A DNA stretch of 28,808 bases, taken from IMG/VR virus record IMGVR_UViG_3300032731_000303, positions 1 through 28,808 of that record; one strand, given 5' to 3'. Under the pieces are notes generated by a model that did not search any database, was not told the DNA's origin, and was given only the letters and a program-made list of their open reading frames with translations. The translations under genes and the position numbers were made by a program. The DNA is from a virus. Positions 19,898 to 28,638 of the stretch are shown here, piece by piece (within the stretch, counting starts at the first letter, position 1; every line of letters begins with the position of its first letter).

Positions 19898-20707
19898 ATG
19901 CCATTGCGTATGCCGCGTAGAGCGGGGCTACTTTTGCAAACGGGTCAAGTTACCCAATATAATTCTGAATTAGATGATGGCTTCTATGAGATAGGCTTGG
20001 GCAAACGTTATGAAATCCTCACCCTGGGCCAGTTCGCGGGCACAAGCGATATTGACCTTGTTCACAAGACTGCCGCCACTATCAGCTTCGCCGCCACCAC
20101 GCCTGGAACCATAGCAGATTCAGGGAACGACCTGGCGATGTTCAAAACAGGCGAGACCATCGTCATCAGCGGGTCAGGGCTGAACGATGGTGTCTATTCA
20201 ATCTCAACCGGCAACGTAGCTGGGACCATCCGCACCACAGAGGCCACGCTGCTTGAGGCCGCAGGCGCAACCGTGTCTATTGCCAAGCGAGAGGCGCACG
20301 ACAATGCGTGCGTACTGGACCAGAATACCGGGTTGATGTGGAGCCGATATACCAGCGCACAGTACGCGACGATGGGCAGCGCGGGACTGGGTACGATGGA
20401 GTGGACAGGGTTTCTGTACGACATCTTCCAGTACGCAGCGGCGGCGAACACGGCGAGCCTGGGCGGGCACGACGACTGGCGGGTGCCGAATATGTTTGAA
20501 TTGTTGTTTTTGATGAATTTAGAGGTTGCGAATTCTCTGCCTGACGCAATTGCTTTTCCCTCATGGCCTGGAAATTACATGTGGACAGCAACCACGACAA
20601 CAGTTGGAATAAACAATGCACAGCGGATAGACTTCGCAAATGGCTACGTTGACAGCTTCGCTAAGACTTCTGTCTATTTCTGCGCCCTAGTCCGAGGGGG
20701 AGTCTGA
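19898..20707 (+). CDS. DUF1566 (Lcl C-terminal) domain protein, probable receptor-binding or fibre protein
   Basis: A 269-residue protein. The N-terminal ~130 residues are strand-rich. The C-terminal domain has DUF1566 landmarks: VLDQNTGLMWSRY, GHDDWRVPNMFEL, WTATT, a G-Y...K segment and a terminal CALVRGG. This C-type-lectin-like fold is used for binding in phage and bacterial surface proteins. A host-recognition role is inference from fold and position. ATG after AGGGAGAG. Confidence 0.75.
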   Translation: MPLRMPRRAGLLLQTGQVTQYNSELDDGFYEIGLGKRYEILTLGQFAGTSDIDLVHKTAATISFAATTPGTIADSGNDLAMFKTGETIVISGSGLNDGVYSISTGNVAGTIRTTEATLLEAAGATVSIAKREAHDNACVLDQNTGLMWSRYTSAQYATMGSAGLGTMEWTGFLYDIFQYAAAANTASLGGHDDWRVPNMFELLFLMNLEVANSLPDAIAFPSWPGNYMWTATTTTVGINNAQRIDFANGYVDSFAKTSVYFCALVRGGV

Positions 20708-21102
20708 TGAAAACAACCCTGACACTGAACGAACTCAGAGCCGCCACCGTCGCGCAGATTCTCACAGACATAGCCGCGAACAACACCAAGCGCGAAATCG
20801 TCACCGAACTCCTGGGCCAGGACCGCATCACTGACCGCCCCGTCATCACCCGCGACGACCAGGGCCGCATCGTCAAGCGCGTCGAGGTGGAGCGCGACCT
20901 GCTGACCGGCGACGTGCTGGAAAGCAGGGAGACGACGCACTCGTACTTCAAGACGGGCGAAATCAAGGACATCGTTGTCAGTGAGCGGGATGCAAAGGAC
21001 AAGGAGACGGGGAGGCGTACCATTCATCACTTCACGAATGGGCGGGAACCGGTGATGCAGGCGCACGTCGTCGAGCCGGAGCCGAAGCCGGTGGAGCGAT
21101 GA
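20707..21102 (+). CDS. Small phage protein
   Basis: A 131-residue, highly charged protein: helical N-terminus (LNELRAATVAQILTDIAANN), a central strand region with TRDDQGRIVKRVEVERD, and a charged tail. The ATG overlaps the stop of the DUF1566 gene (TGATG), so it is probably co-translated with it and may be a chaperone or assembly partner. Function not recognised. Confidence 0.6.
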   Translation: MKTTLTLNELRAATVAQILTDIAANNTKREIVTELLGQDRITDRPVITRDDQGRIVKRVEVERDLLTGDVLESRETTHSYFKTGEIKDIVVSERDAKDKETGRRTIHHFTNGREPVMQAHVVEPEPKPVER

Positions 21103-21110
21103 GCCAGCCG

Positions 21111-21401
21111 CTAACCTGACGGCAGGGTCGGCTGAGGAGCTTGGTGGGATGGAGTGGTAGATGACTTGGGATGTCGGCAAGCCCAGAAACCCCAGCGATA
21201 GTTATCCAGCACCTGCTTCATATGCGCTGGAACATGATGCCATGAACTGCGGGGGGGTGGTTTTTCCATTGGCACCCACTGCAAATATCCGTGGGTGGGG
21301 CAATCTGGGCAATCGCGACCTACGCAGCGGGGAGGATGCTGTTCAGTGAATAAGTTTGGCTCCCATTCAAAACAGAATATATGTTCCATTTCGTTGTTCA
21401 T
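21111..21401 (-). CDS. Small Cys/His/Pro-rich protein on the opposite strand
   Basis: A 96-residue protein with C-x4-C-x2-C spacing (CVGRDCPDC), several His and a Pro-rich tail, so possibly zinc-binding. The start at 21401 is chosen by AAAGGAGGA four bases upstream and by a consensus-like promoter at 21420-21448. It is a second moron-like gene opposing the late operon. Function unknown. Confidence 0.65.
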   Translation of the reverse strand: MNNEMEHIFCFEWEPNLFTEQHPPRCVGRDCPDCPTHGYLQWVPMEKPPPRSSWHHVPAHMKQVLDNYRWGFWACRHPKSSTTPSHQAPQPTLPSG

Positions 21402-21419
21402 TCGATCCTCCTTTGTAAC

Positions 21420-21448
21420 AGTATACCACACTTTTGGGTTTTTGTCAA
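21420..21448 (-). promoter_or_regulatory. Sigma70-type promoter of the small Cys-rich gene
   Basis: On the minus strand TTGACA (21448-21443), 17-base spacer, TATACT (21425-21420); start expected near 21413, a very short leader. Confidence 0.75.
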
Positions 21449-21458
21449 GTGGGGAATT

Positions 21459-22349
21459 ATGAACAAGTCTCTGACCCGACGACAAGGGCGATGCCTAGTG
21501 CTTTATTCATCGCTGCTGTGGATTGCGATGATAGTTCTGGCGATACGAGTAGAGGCCCAGGGCACCGCTAAGGGAGTTGCGGGGTGCGGCCCCTTGGAAG
21601 AAGTCGGGGCGAATTGGTGCCATCACTGGAGCCCGTGCCGAGAATGGGATGACGATTCTTGCGTAGATCACGTGAAGGCAAGATGGACACTGGAGATAGG
21701 CGACGACTTCTATGGCGACATCAATCGAGTGATAGATCGTCTTGAAGCCTGCGAATCGGGCTGGTTCATGTTCGGGGACGAATGGGTTTATCAGGACGGC
21801 TGGATGGACTGGTCGATGCCGAATCAGATAGACGAACTAAAATGGTTCGTTGATCTAAGAGACGCCCACAATCCAGATTGCAAGATCGCATTTGGGGGAA
21901 TCTTGGCCTATCATCCAAGTATGGGGCTGAGTGGGCCACCATGGGTGCATGAGTTTGCGGCAGCATATCAAGCTAAGTATGGGGGGTTGCCACCCGTCCA
22001 TGCGATTATAATGGATACCTACGATTGGCCTTTTTATGGACGAGATTACTATGCAGACACCAAGGCGATGGTAGATGCAATCCGGGAGGTATATGGCTCA
22101 GGTGTGGAGGTATGGGCTAGGGAGGTCGGCTGCCTGATGTCGCATCAATGCGCATTGGACAGCATTCCGAAGGTCTGGCGCATCTCACTACTCTTGGATC
22201 GCCATGCATTCTTCGTATCCCATGATCCGGCCTGGAGCTACACGAGTTTGTGGGACAGCAATTGGCAATTGACTGACTTGGGCGAAGCGTACCGAGATAT
22301 GCCAGAACTGCATTATTTCTATCTGCCGTTATACAGGATAAGTGAATGA
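21459..22349 (+). CDS. Secreted glycoside hydrolase-like protein
   Basis: A 296-residue protein. A Sec signal peptide (basic start, hydrophobic segment residues 12-30, VEAQ cleavage region) precedes a domain with the layout of clan A TIM-barrel glycosidases: FMFGDEW (E108, acid/base candidate), a middle barrel region with the segment IIMDTYDWP, and VWAREVG (E222, nucleophile candidate). The start at 21459 has only a GGGG ribosome site. Its stop overlaps the next start. Family and substrate are not certain; exopolysaccharide or cell-wall glycan cleavage is plausible. Confidence 0.6.
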   Translation: MNKSLTRRQGRCLVLYSSLLWIAMIVLAIRVEAQGTAKGVAGCGPLEEVGANWCHHWSPCREWDDDSCVDHVKARWTLEIGDDFYGDINRVIDRLEACESGWFMFGDEWVYQDGWMDWSMPNQIDELKWFVDLRDAHNPDCKIAFGGILAYHPSMGLSGPPWVHEFAAAYQAKYGGLPPVHAIIMDTYDWPFYGRDYYADTKAMVDAIREVYGSGVEVWAREVGCLMSHQCALDSIPKVWRISLLLDRHAFFVSHDPAWSYTSLWDSNWQLTDLGEAYRDMPELHYFYLPLYRISE

Positions 22350-25183
22350 TCCGCGTTGAGAAACCGCATGGATTCTTAATCTGGAAGGGCAAGCAGACCG
22401 CCATCGGATCTGACGTGCAACTGCCCGTCGGGGAGAAGGTCGTCGTCATTTCTGGTGACGAAGCGTACGGCCACGCGGTATTGGGGCCCGCAGTCAAGAT
22501 GCTGTCGTGCGAGTTCGACCGTAAGGAATATCACGAGAGGCATCGGATCTTCCCGGAGGAGCGGGAGCACTTGTGGCCCGGCGTGGACGAGTTGTTCGTC
22601 TATCCCATTGACGAGTGGGAGCGGTTTGACGACCAGGTGCTAGTCCGAAATGGAAAGTTGGTGCAGGAGTCAGCGGCGGAGAAGCGGCTGCGAGACCAGA
22701 GCCTGCGGCTGCCCAAGACCATTGTTCTTGATGACCGCGCGGTTTGCGCCGAGTTTCCAATGCGTGATATAATGAAAGTGGAAGGAATGCCGGACGAGGC
22801 CCGGGAAGAGTTTGACCGGGCAGCGAAAGCCGCGTTCGGGACGGAAGTGGAGCACGGCCCGCGCGAACCTGGTGAGAAGTTGGCGCTCTACCAATTGTCA
22901 CTGGTCAGGCTGCCGAGGGTCCGGGTCGAGAGCTCGGACCGCAGATCGGAGAAGGCCCCCGGCTACACAGAGGGCGACGACACCTGCACCGACTGTTTGT
23001 TCAGCAGGGACGGCGGGTTCTGTGAGAGGTTCGATTTCGTGACGGATGAGGCCATGAAGTGCGACGAGTGGAGGCCAAAGAGCGTGGATTGGCGGGGCGA
23101 AGAAGAGAAAACTTACGGGGAGTTAATGGAAGAAATGACAACGGCGACTCCCGGTTTTGAAGACTGGAGGGCGTCCAGCAGCGCGGCAGGGGACGCGCAA
23201 GCGGATTTGGACGTTGGACATAAGGAGGGTGACATGCCGTACAAGAAGGTGGAGCGCGATGGCGAATGGTGCGTTGTAGTGGAGGGCGGCAAGGACGTCC
23301 AGTGCTACGACAATGAGTCCAAGGCGGACGACTTGCTGGCCGCGCTGAACATAAATGTGGAAGAGAAATCCGTGGATCTGGAAGAGCAGCCGATGAGAGT
23401 GCGGGGCGCATTCTCACGCGTCTATGGTGGCTATGAAGTAGAGCAGCGGCCCTGGGTGATGAATCTCTACGATGATTATGTAATCGTGGAAAAGGGGAAC
23501 GAATTGTTCAAAGTCGCTTATGAGGAAGCTGGGGGGACTTTCGAGTTTGCCCCGGTGAACGAGTGGGTCCCGGTGGAGCATGACTACCGGGTCAAGGCGA
23601 AGAAACAGGAAGAAGAAGAGACACCGGAAACTTGTCCCGAATGCGGGAAGGAAGTGACGGAGGGCGAGACTGAGTGCCCGTCTTGCGGCCATGATCTAAC
23701 CGAGGGCGAGAAGCAGCCGGAGGTGTGCCGTGAATGCGCGATGGAGAAGGCATGGGATGGTTCCGCCGCCAGGTGGGACACCGCCGAAGCGTACTGCGGG
23801 GACTGCCTGATCGACGTCAGCGGCGACGAGAAGCGCAAATCTCACTGCCTGCTGCCGTACCGCGATCCCGGTTCCAAGGAGCCGAACAAGGATGCCCTGG
23901 GGGCCATTGCTGGTGGGCGCGGGATCACCCGGGTCAAGAGGCCGGAGGATGTTGCCGACGATGACTGGCAGGCTGCCATCAAGTCCGCTGCCGTCAAGCT
24001 GAAGGGTTGGTGGCCGGATGCCTTCGACAAGGAGGCCCCGGATTCCATCCTGGAACTAGCGAAGGAAAAATCAGCGGAGGAGAAGGCGGGTCGCAGGATC
24101 AAGAAGACGATGCGCGACCGGCTGAAAGAGGCGGTGAACACGCTCAAGGAGATGCTGGACTTTGCTGACTATGAGGACGAAAAAAAGCCTGCACTGTCCC
24201 AGATGTTCAAGGACGGTGACAGCGGATTTACCGTCAAGGACGTGGACGGCAAGCCGTGGATGGTCTTGTGGTCCACCAACGCGTTTTTGGATCGTGATGA
24301 CGAGCTATTCAGCACGAAGGGCTTGGAAGAGTACGTCGAGAGATCGGAGCAGAACGAGAACCGGGGCACCATCAACTTCTGGCACATCCCCGATTCTGAC
24401 ATAGTGGAGAAGCAGTGGCAGGGCGTGGCGGGGCGGTTCCTGGTTGAGGCGGGGCCGTTCCTGGACGATGAGAAGGGCCGCGCCGCAGCCGCGTTTTTCA
24501 AGGAGTTCGCGGGCGGGCACCCCGATATTGCGCCGGAGGGCTGGGGGGCATCGCCCGAGTTTCGCTATCTGCCGGAAGAAAAAGGGAATGGGGTATTTGA
24601 GACGTTCTGGATCACCAGGACGTCCGTGCTGCCGCGCATGGACGCCGCAAACGTCTGGAACCCAGGTTTGGAGGTAAGGGACATGAACGAGAAACAGAGG
24701 GTGGCGGCCTCTAAGGTATTCGGCGAGGAGTGGGTGGAGAAGCTGGAAGCCGAAGCCGAGGAGAAGACCACCGAATTGGAACGGGAGGGCATAGCACACA
24801 AGGAATCTGCAGAAGAGAAGCCTGCGGAGGAAACTCCCGCGGTAGAGCAGGAGACCGATGTCCTTGCTGCGCAGGTGGCGCTCGCCATGAAGGAGGCGTA
24901 CTTCGAGCCGATGGTAGCGGGAATGAACCGGCTGTCGGATGAGATCGCATCGGTCAAGGGCGACGTCGAGGAGCTGCGGGGCGAGGTTGACGAGCAGAAG
25001 GTCGTGGAGGAACTGAAAAGCAGAGTAGAGATGCCACGCTTTCAGCTGAAGCTCGTCGAGAGCGCGAAAGACGCTGAGGAAACCATAGTGGACGAGAGCG
25101 ATCCGCTGTTGGAGATGAAGCCGAAGGAAACGAAGAAGGCGGTGGGAGATTCAGCCGCCGATAGCTTCTTCGGTCCGAAGTAG
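22346..25183 (+). CDS. Capsid maturation protease / scaffold-like fusion protein
   Basis: A 945-residue multidomain protein directly before the capsid gene. Visible parts are an N-terminal ~200-residue region, a Cys cluster near 215-240, two zinc-ribbon pairs near 430-490 (CPEC...CPSC and CREC...CGDC), and a segment SHCLLPYRDPGS. A protease-like domain spans roughly 625-770, with INFWHIPD (H) and GWGASPEF (S) as candidate catalytic residues. An acidic coiled-coil tail of ~150 residues resembles a scaffold. The order protease-scaffold-capsid is classical. The catalytic assignment is tentative. Confidence 0.65.
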   Translation: MIRVEKPHGFLIWKGKQTAIGSDVQLPVGEKVVVISGDEAYGHAVLGPAVKMLSCEFDRKEYHERHRIFPEEREHLWPGVDELFVYPIDEWERFDDQVLVRNGKLVQESAAEKRLRDQSLRLPKTIVLDDRAVCAEFPMRDIMKVEGMPDEAREEFDRAAKAAFGTEVEHGPREPGEKLALYQLSLVRLPRVRVESSDRRSEKAPGYTEGDDTCTDCLFSRDGGFCERFDFVTDEAMKCDEWRPKSVDWRGEEEKTYGELMEEMTTATPGFEDWRASSSAAGDAQADLDVGHKEGDMPYKKVERDGEWCVVVEGGKDVQCYDNESKADDLLAALNINVEEKSVDLEEQPMRVRGAFSRVYGGYEVEQRPWVMNLYDDYVIVEKGNELFKVAYEEAGGTFEFAPVNEWVPVEHDYRVKAKKQEEEETPETCPECGKEVTEGETECPSCGHDLTEGEKQPEVCRECAMEKAWDGSAARWDTAEAYCGDCLIDVSGDEKRKSHCLLPYRDPGSKEPNKDALGAIAGGRGITRVKRPEDVADDDWQAAIKSAAVKLKGWWPDAFDKEAPDSILELAKEKSAEEKAGRRIKKTMRDRLKEAVNTLKEMLDFADYEDEKKPALSQMFKDGDSGFTVKDVDGKPWMVLWSTNAFLDRDDELFSTKGLEEYVERSEQNENRGTINFWHIPDSDIVEKQWQGVAGRFLVEAGPFLDDEKGRAAAAFFKEFAGGHPDIAPEGWGASPEFRYLPEEKGNGVFETFWITRTSVLPRMDAANVWNPGLEVRDMNEKQRVAASKVFGEEWVEKLEAEAEEKTTELEREGIAHKESAEEKPAEETPAVEQETDVLAAQVALAMKEAYFEPMVAGMNRLSDEIASVKGDVEELRGEVDEQKVVEELKSRVEMPRFQLKLVESAKDAEETIVDESDPLLEMKPKETKKAVGDSAADSFFGPK

Positions 25184-25206
25184 GACCAACGAGCGGGAGG
25201 TTTGAA

Positions 25207-26613
25207 ATGAAAGACAGTGAATTCCTGTCGGCATTGGCTCGCGCCATCTCGCCGCACCTGGAAGGAACGAAGGCGGCTGGCACACCGAGCCAGACTGCGT
25301 ATCTGTACGAGACCGGGGGTCTGTTCGGGCGCTGCGACGGCCCGTCGACCCTGATCAACGCGATGGTCGGCCCAATCGGGTACGAAGGGATGCTCACCTG
25401 GGTGGGGACCGACACCGAGAAAGAGTTCGTCGACGCGCTCAAGGCGATCGAGGAGACCGGCTCCGAGCAGTCCACCGCGTGCGGGGATTGCGTCAGGGTC
25501 AGCTTGAAGGCGTGCGCGCAGTTCTACTGCTTTGGGCGCTTCTGCCGCCAGACTGAGGAGCTCCAGTTCGACCGGCTCGGCGTCAGGCAGCATGAGAACG
25601 TGCCCGTCAGGGCACTGTTCGGATCCGTCACCGATGCCGCGGGCAATGTCTTGCTGAACAATGGCGAGCAGATCACCGATGCATTCATGCTGCAGACGAG
25701 GGCCGTGGGCTATGCCCTGCGCCACGCGAATTCCACGCTTCTGTGGAGCGGAAACCCGGCAAACAACTCTGGAAATTCCTATATGGAGTATATGGGATTT
25801 GCCCTGATCGTCAATACGGGCAAATACGATGCGTACACACAGTTGGACTGCGACTCCATCGACTCCTTCCTGATGAACTTCGCCTTCAACAACCCGCAGG
25901 CCACCGGCACCTATGCGATGGCCAACTGGGCGAGGCGCATGGTCAACCAATTCAGGCGTCGCGCCGGGGGTGCGGGCTTTGACTGGAACACCGCTGTCAT
26001 GGATCTCGTGATGACCCCGAACATGTGGGACTGCTTCGCGCGGGCATACGCTTGCTCCGGGCTGGACCTATGCGCCGGGGCCTCCGCGTCACGGCCCGTC
26101 ACGGCTTCCGCAGACCAGGCCCGTGATCGGTTCGAGGAGTACAGCGAGACCATGCAGGTCCCGATCTACGGGCGCCAGTACAACGTGGTCCTGGATAGCC
26201 AGATCAGTGAGACCACGGGCCAGGCCAACGGCATCTGCTCCGACATCTACTTCATCACCAGGGAGATCAACGGCGAGGCCATCACCTACGGCCAGTATCA
26301 GGACTTCAACAAGACCTACGGGTCCGTGAGGCAGGAGCTCGTGAGCCTGTTCGGGTCCGACGACATCGCCATCACCGACAACGGTCGCTACGCGCTGGTG
26401 CGGGACAACTCGCGCGGCTGCTTTGACGTCCAGGCATACACCAAACCGAGGATCGTCTCGGTGGCCCCGTGGCTTTCGGGCCGCATCCAGAACGTGTGCT
26501 GCGACGTGCTGCAGGAGCCGCTGCCTGACACCACCCTGAGCGGACGGACCTACGAGAAGGACGGCGGGCGGAGCATAACGCCTCCACCGACGCTCTATGG
26601 TGCATGTATATAA
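25207..26613 (+). CDS. Major capsid protein
   Basis: A 468-residue protein after a strong site GGGAGG. It follows the protease/scaffold gene and ends the structural cluster, the standard position of the capsid gene. The composition is typical (balanced, Asn/Gly/Thr-rich), with VPIYGRQYNVVLDSQISE and YFITREINGEAITYGQY resembling the P-domain region of HK97-fold capsids. The high cysteine count (about 15) is unusual and could allow disulfide reinforcement. Confidence 0.75.
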   Translation: MKDSEFLSALARAISPHLEGTKAAGTPSQTAYLYETGGLFGRCDGPSTLINAMVGPIGYEGMLTWVGTDTEKEFVDALKAIEETGSEQSTACGDCVRVSLKACAQFYCFGRFCRQTEELQFDRLGVRQHENVPVRALFGSVTDAAGNVLLNNGEQITDAFMLQTRAVGYALRHANSTLLWSGNPANNSGNSYMEYMGFALIVNTGKYDAYTQLDCDSIDSFLMNFAFNNPQATGTYAMANWARRMVNQFRRRAGGAGFDWNTAVMDLVMTPNMWDCFARAYACSGLDLCAGASASRPVTASADQARDRFEEYSETMQVPIYGRQYNVVLDSQISETTGQANGICSDIYFITREINGEAITYGQYQDFNKTYGSVRQELVSLFGSDDIAITDNGRYALVRDNSRGCFDVQAYTKPRIVSVAPWLSGRIQNVCCDVLQEPLPDTTLSGRTYEKDGGRSITPPPTLYGACI

Positions 26614-26630
26614 TGTTCTAACACCCACAA

Positions 26631-26656
26631 GGGGAGGGGGAATCGTCCCCCTCCCT
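26631..26656 (+). terminator. Hairpin after the capsid gene (copy 1 of a pair)
   Basis: GGGGAGGGGGA pairs with TCCCCCTCCCT around loop ATCG (11 pairs, one G-U), 18 bases after the capsid stop. No U-tract follows, so termination is uncertain. A related hairpin lies at 26728-26753. Confidence 0.5.
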
Positions 26657-26671
26657 ATGACTCTTCCAGTT

Positions 26672-26701
26672 TTGACAGGCTTACATGGTTCAAGGTATAA
26701 T
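26672..26701 (+). promoter_or_regulatory. Promoter for the glycosyltransferase gene
   Basis: TTGACA (26672-26677), 18-base spacer, TATAAT (26696-26701), located between the two hairpins. The start is expected near 26708, about 70 bases before the glycosyltransferase ATG. Confidence 0.7.
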
Positions 26702-26727
26702 TGTCCTGAAATTGTGATTGTCCGCAA

Positions 26728-26753
26728 GGGAAGGGGGGATCGTCTCCCTTTCC
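26728..26753 (+). promoter_or_regulatory. Hairpin in the glycosyltransferase leader (copy 2 of a pair)
   Basis: GGGAAGGGGGG pairs with TCTCCCTTTCC around the same loop ATCG; all 11 positions pair if three G-U pairs are allowed in plus-strand RNA. Related to 26631-26656, with changes on both arms that keep pairing. Confidence 0.5.
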
Positions 26754-26775
26754 GCCCCAGGGGAGGGAATGTGTC

Positions 26776-27507
26776 ATGCGGGTAAGCGGCCTTACTATTT
26801 TGCACTACGGCGCAGATTATGTAAGCTACGCCATCCGGTCGGTTTATGACCACGTTGATGTGCATCATGTAGTTTATACCCCCACCCCATCGCATGGCCA
26901 CCAGACCATCGCGACCTGTCCCGAGACCAAGGAGCAGTTGCTCGCACAAGTTCTGGCCCATGACCCGCAGCACAAAATACGCTGGCACGAAGTGGATGCA
27001 TTCCGCTGGGAGGGCCAGCACCGCGACTACGCCCTGAGCCTTTGTCAGGGCGATCTCGCGTTGGTCGTGGACTGCGACGAGGTGTGGGATGGGGAAGTCC
27101 TGGACCAAGCACTGAAGACTGCATGGGACGGAGAGGCGCGAGATTTATTGGTGAGCTGTCTCACGCTCTGGCGCAGCTTCAACTGGATTTGCCGTGATGA
27201 CATGCAGCCGGTACGCGTCATCAAACCATCGGGCCATGGGATTGCAACTTTTCCTTTGGATGAAGGACGTTTTTGGCATTTCGGTTATGCAGTGACGGAT
27301 GTAATTGCGCATTACAAATGGCTTGTGCATGGACATTTGACCGAACTACGGCCCGATTGGTTCGCAGAGAAGTGGGACCCATGGCCTCCTGTCCAAGATG
27401 TGCATCCGACTGGTTGTGGCCCATGGAACCCAGAAAGATTTGACAAGGAGAAACTACCAAAGCTCATGAGAACACATCCTTTCTATGATCTGGATATTAT
27501 TCGATGA
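26776..27507 (+). CDS. Glycosyltransferase, GT-A like
   Basis: A 243-residue protein. The start (LTILHYGADYVSYAIRSVYDHVD) and VVDCDEVWDGE, with the DxD metal motif D99-x-D101, fit GT-A glycosyltransferases that transfer sugars from nucleotide donors. The ~45 C-terminal residues from KWDPWPP have a second, diverged copy downstream at 28639-28776. DNA before about 27230 is GC-rich, while the 3' end is A/T-rich like the following endonuclease gene. The stop overlaps that gene (ATGA). The acceptor is unknown; capsid or host-surface glycans are possible. Confidence 0.75.
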   Translation: MRVSGLTILHYGADYVSYAIRSVYDHVDVHHVVYTPTPSHGHQTIATCPETKEQLLAQVLAHDPQHKIRWHEVDAFRWEGQHRDYALSLCQGDLALVVDCDEVWDGEVLDQALKTAWDGEARDLLVSCLTLWRSFNWICRDDMQPVRVIKPSGHGIATFPLDEGRFWHFGYAVTDVIAHYKWLVHGHLTELRPDWFAEKWDPWPPVQDVHPTGCGPWNPERFDKEKLPKLMRTHPFYDLDIIR

Positions 27508-28616
27508 AAGAACATGTGTTTATCTACGAGCTTATAGACCCTCGGAGTTTGGAACCGCGCTATGTCGGCAAAGCAGCAGATCCTACGGTGCGTCTAAGGG
27601 AACACTGTCGTGATGCTCGCAACGGCAAGCATTATAAACGTTCGGCCTGGATAAGGGAATTGTTTGAACTTGGCAATATGCCTATTTGCAGAACGGTCAT
27701 GAAAGTTCCCGGTGACAGGTGGGTCAAGTTTGAAAGGAAATTGATTGCTGGTTATCGCGCAGCAGGAATAGAATTGCTTAATGAACATAAAGGTGGTCAA
27801 GGAGCAGAAAAGATAAAGCCAGAGACAAGAGCGAAATTATCCAAAGCAGCTAAAGAGCGTTGGGCCAATCCTGAATGGCGGGAAAAGATGCTTGCGGCAT
27901 TGAAGGTTGGAAGGTCAGCGCCAGAAGTCAGAAAGCGACTATCTAAGAATGCAACGGAAAGAAATTTGCGTCCAGCTTTCCGGGAGGCATCAAGACAACG
28001 ATTAGTTGAGCGTTGGGAGAACGAAGACTATCGAGAGCAAATGACTCAGGCGGCCCACGACAGGGCTGATGATCCAGAATGGTGTGCTAAATGCTCACAA
28101 TCAGCAACGTTATCGTGGACGGCACAAAGGAGAGAGGCGCAATCCAAGCGGTCACGTGAAATGTGGTCAGATGACAAGCATAGAGAATATATGTCTGAAG
28201 TTCTCAAGTCTAAGTGGAAGGAACCAGGATATCGAGAACAACGAAGCGAGCAACGTAGAATTTGGTGGGAAGATACTGCAAACCGAAATACTGCTATTGA
28301 TGCTATGACTGAGCAAAGACAATCAGAAGAATACAGGGAAATGCAGAGTGAACGATGCAAGGCCAGGTGGCAAGATCCAGAATATCATCAGCACATGGTT
28401 GATGTTATGCTGGAACAATGGCAGGACCCAGAGATGAGAGAATTACGTCTCGGACCATTACAGGAGTGCTGGGCCGATCCCGAGTTTCGAGAACGACAGA
28501 GAGAAGCTGTAAAAGCATGTTGGGAAGACCCAGAATTTCGGAAACGCCAGAGGGACGGAACGATAGCCTATCAAGATAGAAAAAGAGAGGCGAAGAAGAA
28601 GGATGCTCAAGAATAG
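27504..28616 (+). CDS. GIY-YIG homing endonuclease with NUMOD-like repeats
   Basis: A 370-residue protein. The N-terminal nuclease (about residues 5-95) has YELIDP in the GIY position, RYVGKA in the YIG position, R30 (RLREH) and a later E in the glycine-rich end. Residues ~105-355 contain about ten degenerate repeats of the type W-x-(D/N/E)-P-E-(Y/F/W)-R, resembling NUMOD3 DNA-binding modules. It starts at the glycosyltransferase stop (ATGA overlap). Its DNA is A/T-rich compared with the phage. Confidence 0.85.
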   Translation: MKEHVFIYELIDPRSLEPRYVGKAADPTVRLREHCRDARNGKHYKRSAWIRELFELGNMPICRTVMKVPGDRWVKFERKLIAGYRAAGIELLNEHKGGQGAEKIKPETRAKLSKAAKERWANPEWREKMLAALKVGRSAPEVRKRLSKNATERNLRPAFREASRQRLVERWENEDYREQMTQAAHDRADDPEWCAKCSQSATLSWTAQRREAQSKRSREMWSDDKHREYMSEVLKSKWKEPGYREQRSEQRRIWWEDTANRNTAIDAMTEQRQSEEYREMQSERCKARWQDPEYHQHMVDVMLEQWQDPEMRELRLGPLQECWADPEFRERQREAVKACWEDPEFRKRQRDGTIAYQDRKREAKKKDAQE

Positions 28617-28638
28617 GGGAGTTGGAAGTACAAAGGAC

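Noticed and set aside
22760-22775. TGATATAAT extended -10 inside the protease/scaffold gene
   Set aside because: It codes for conserved-looking residues, has no -35, and no gene start follows.
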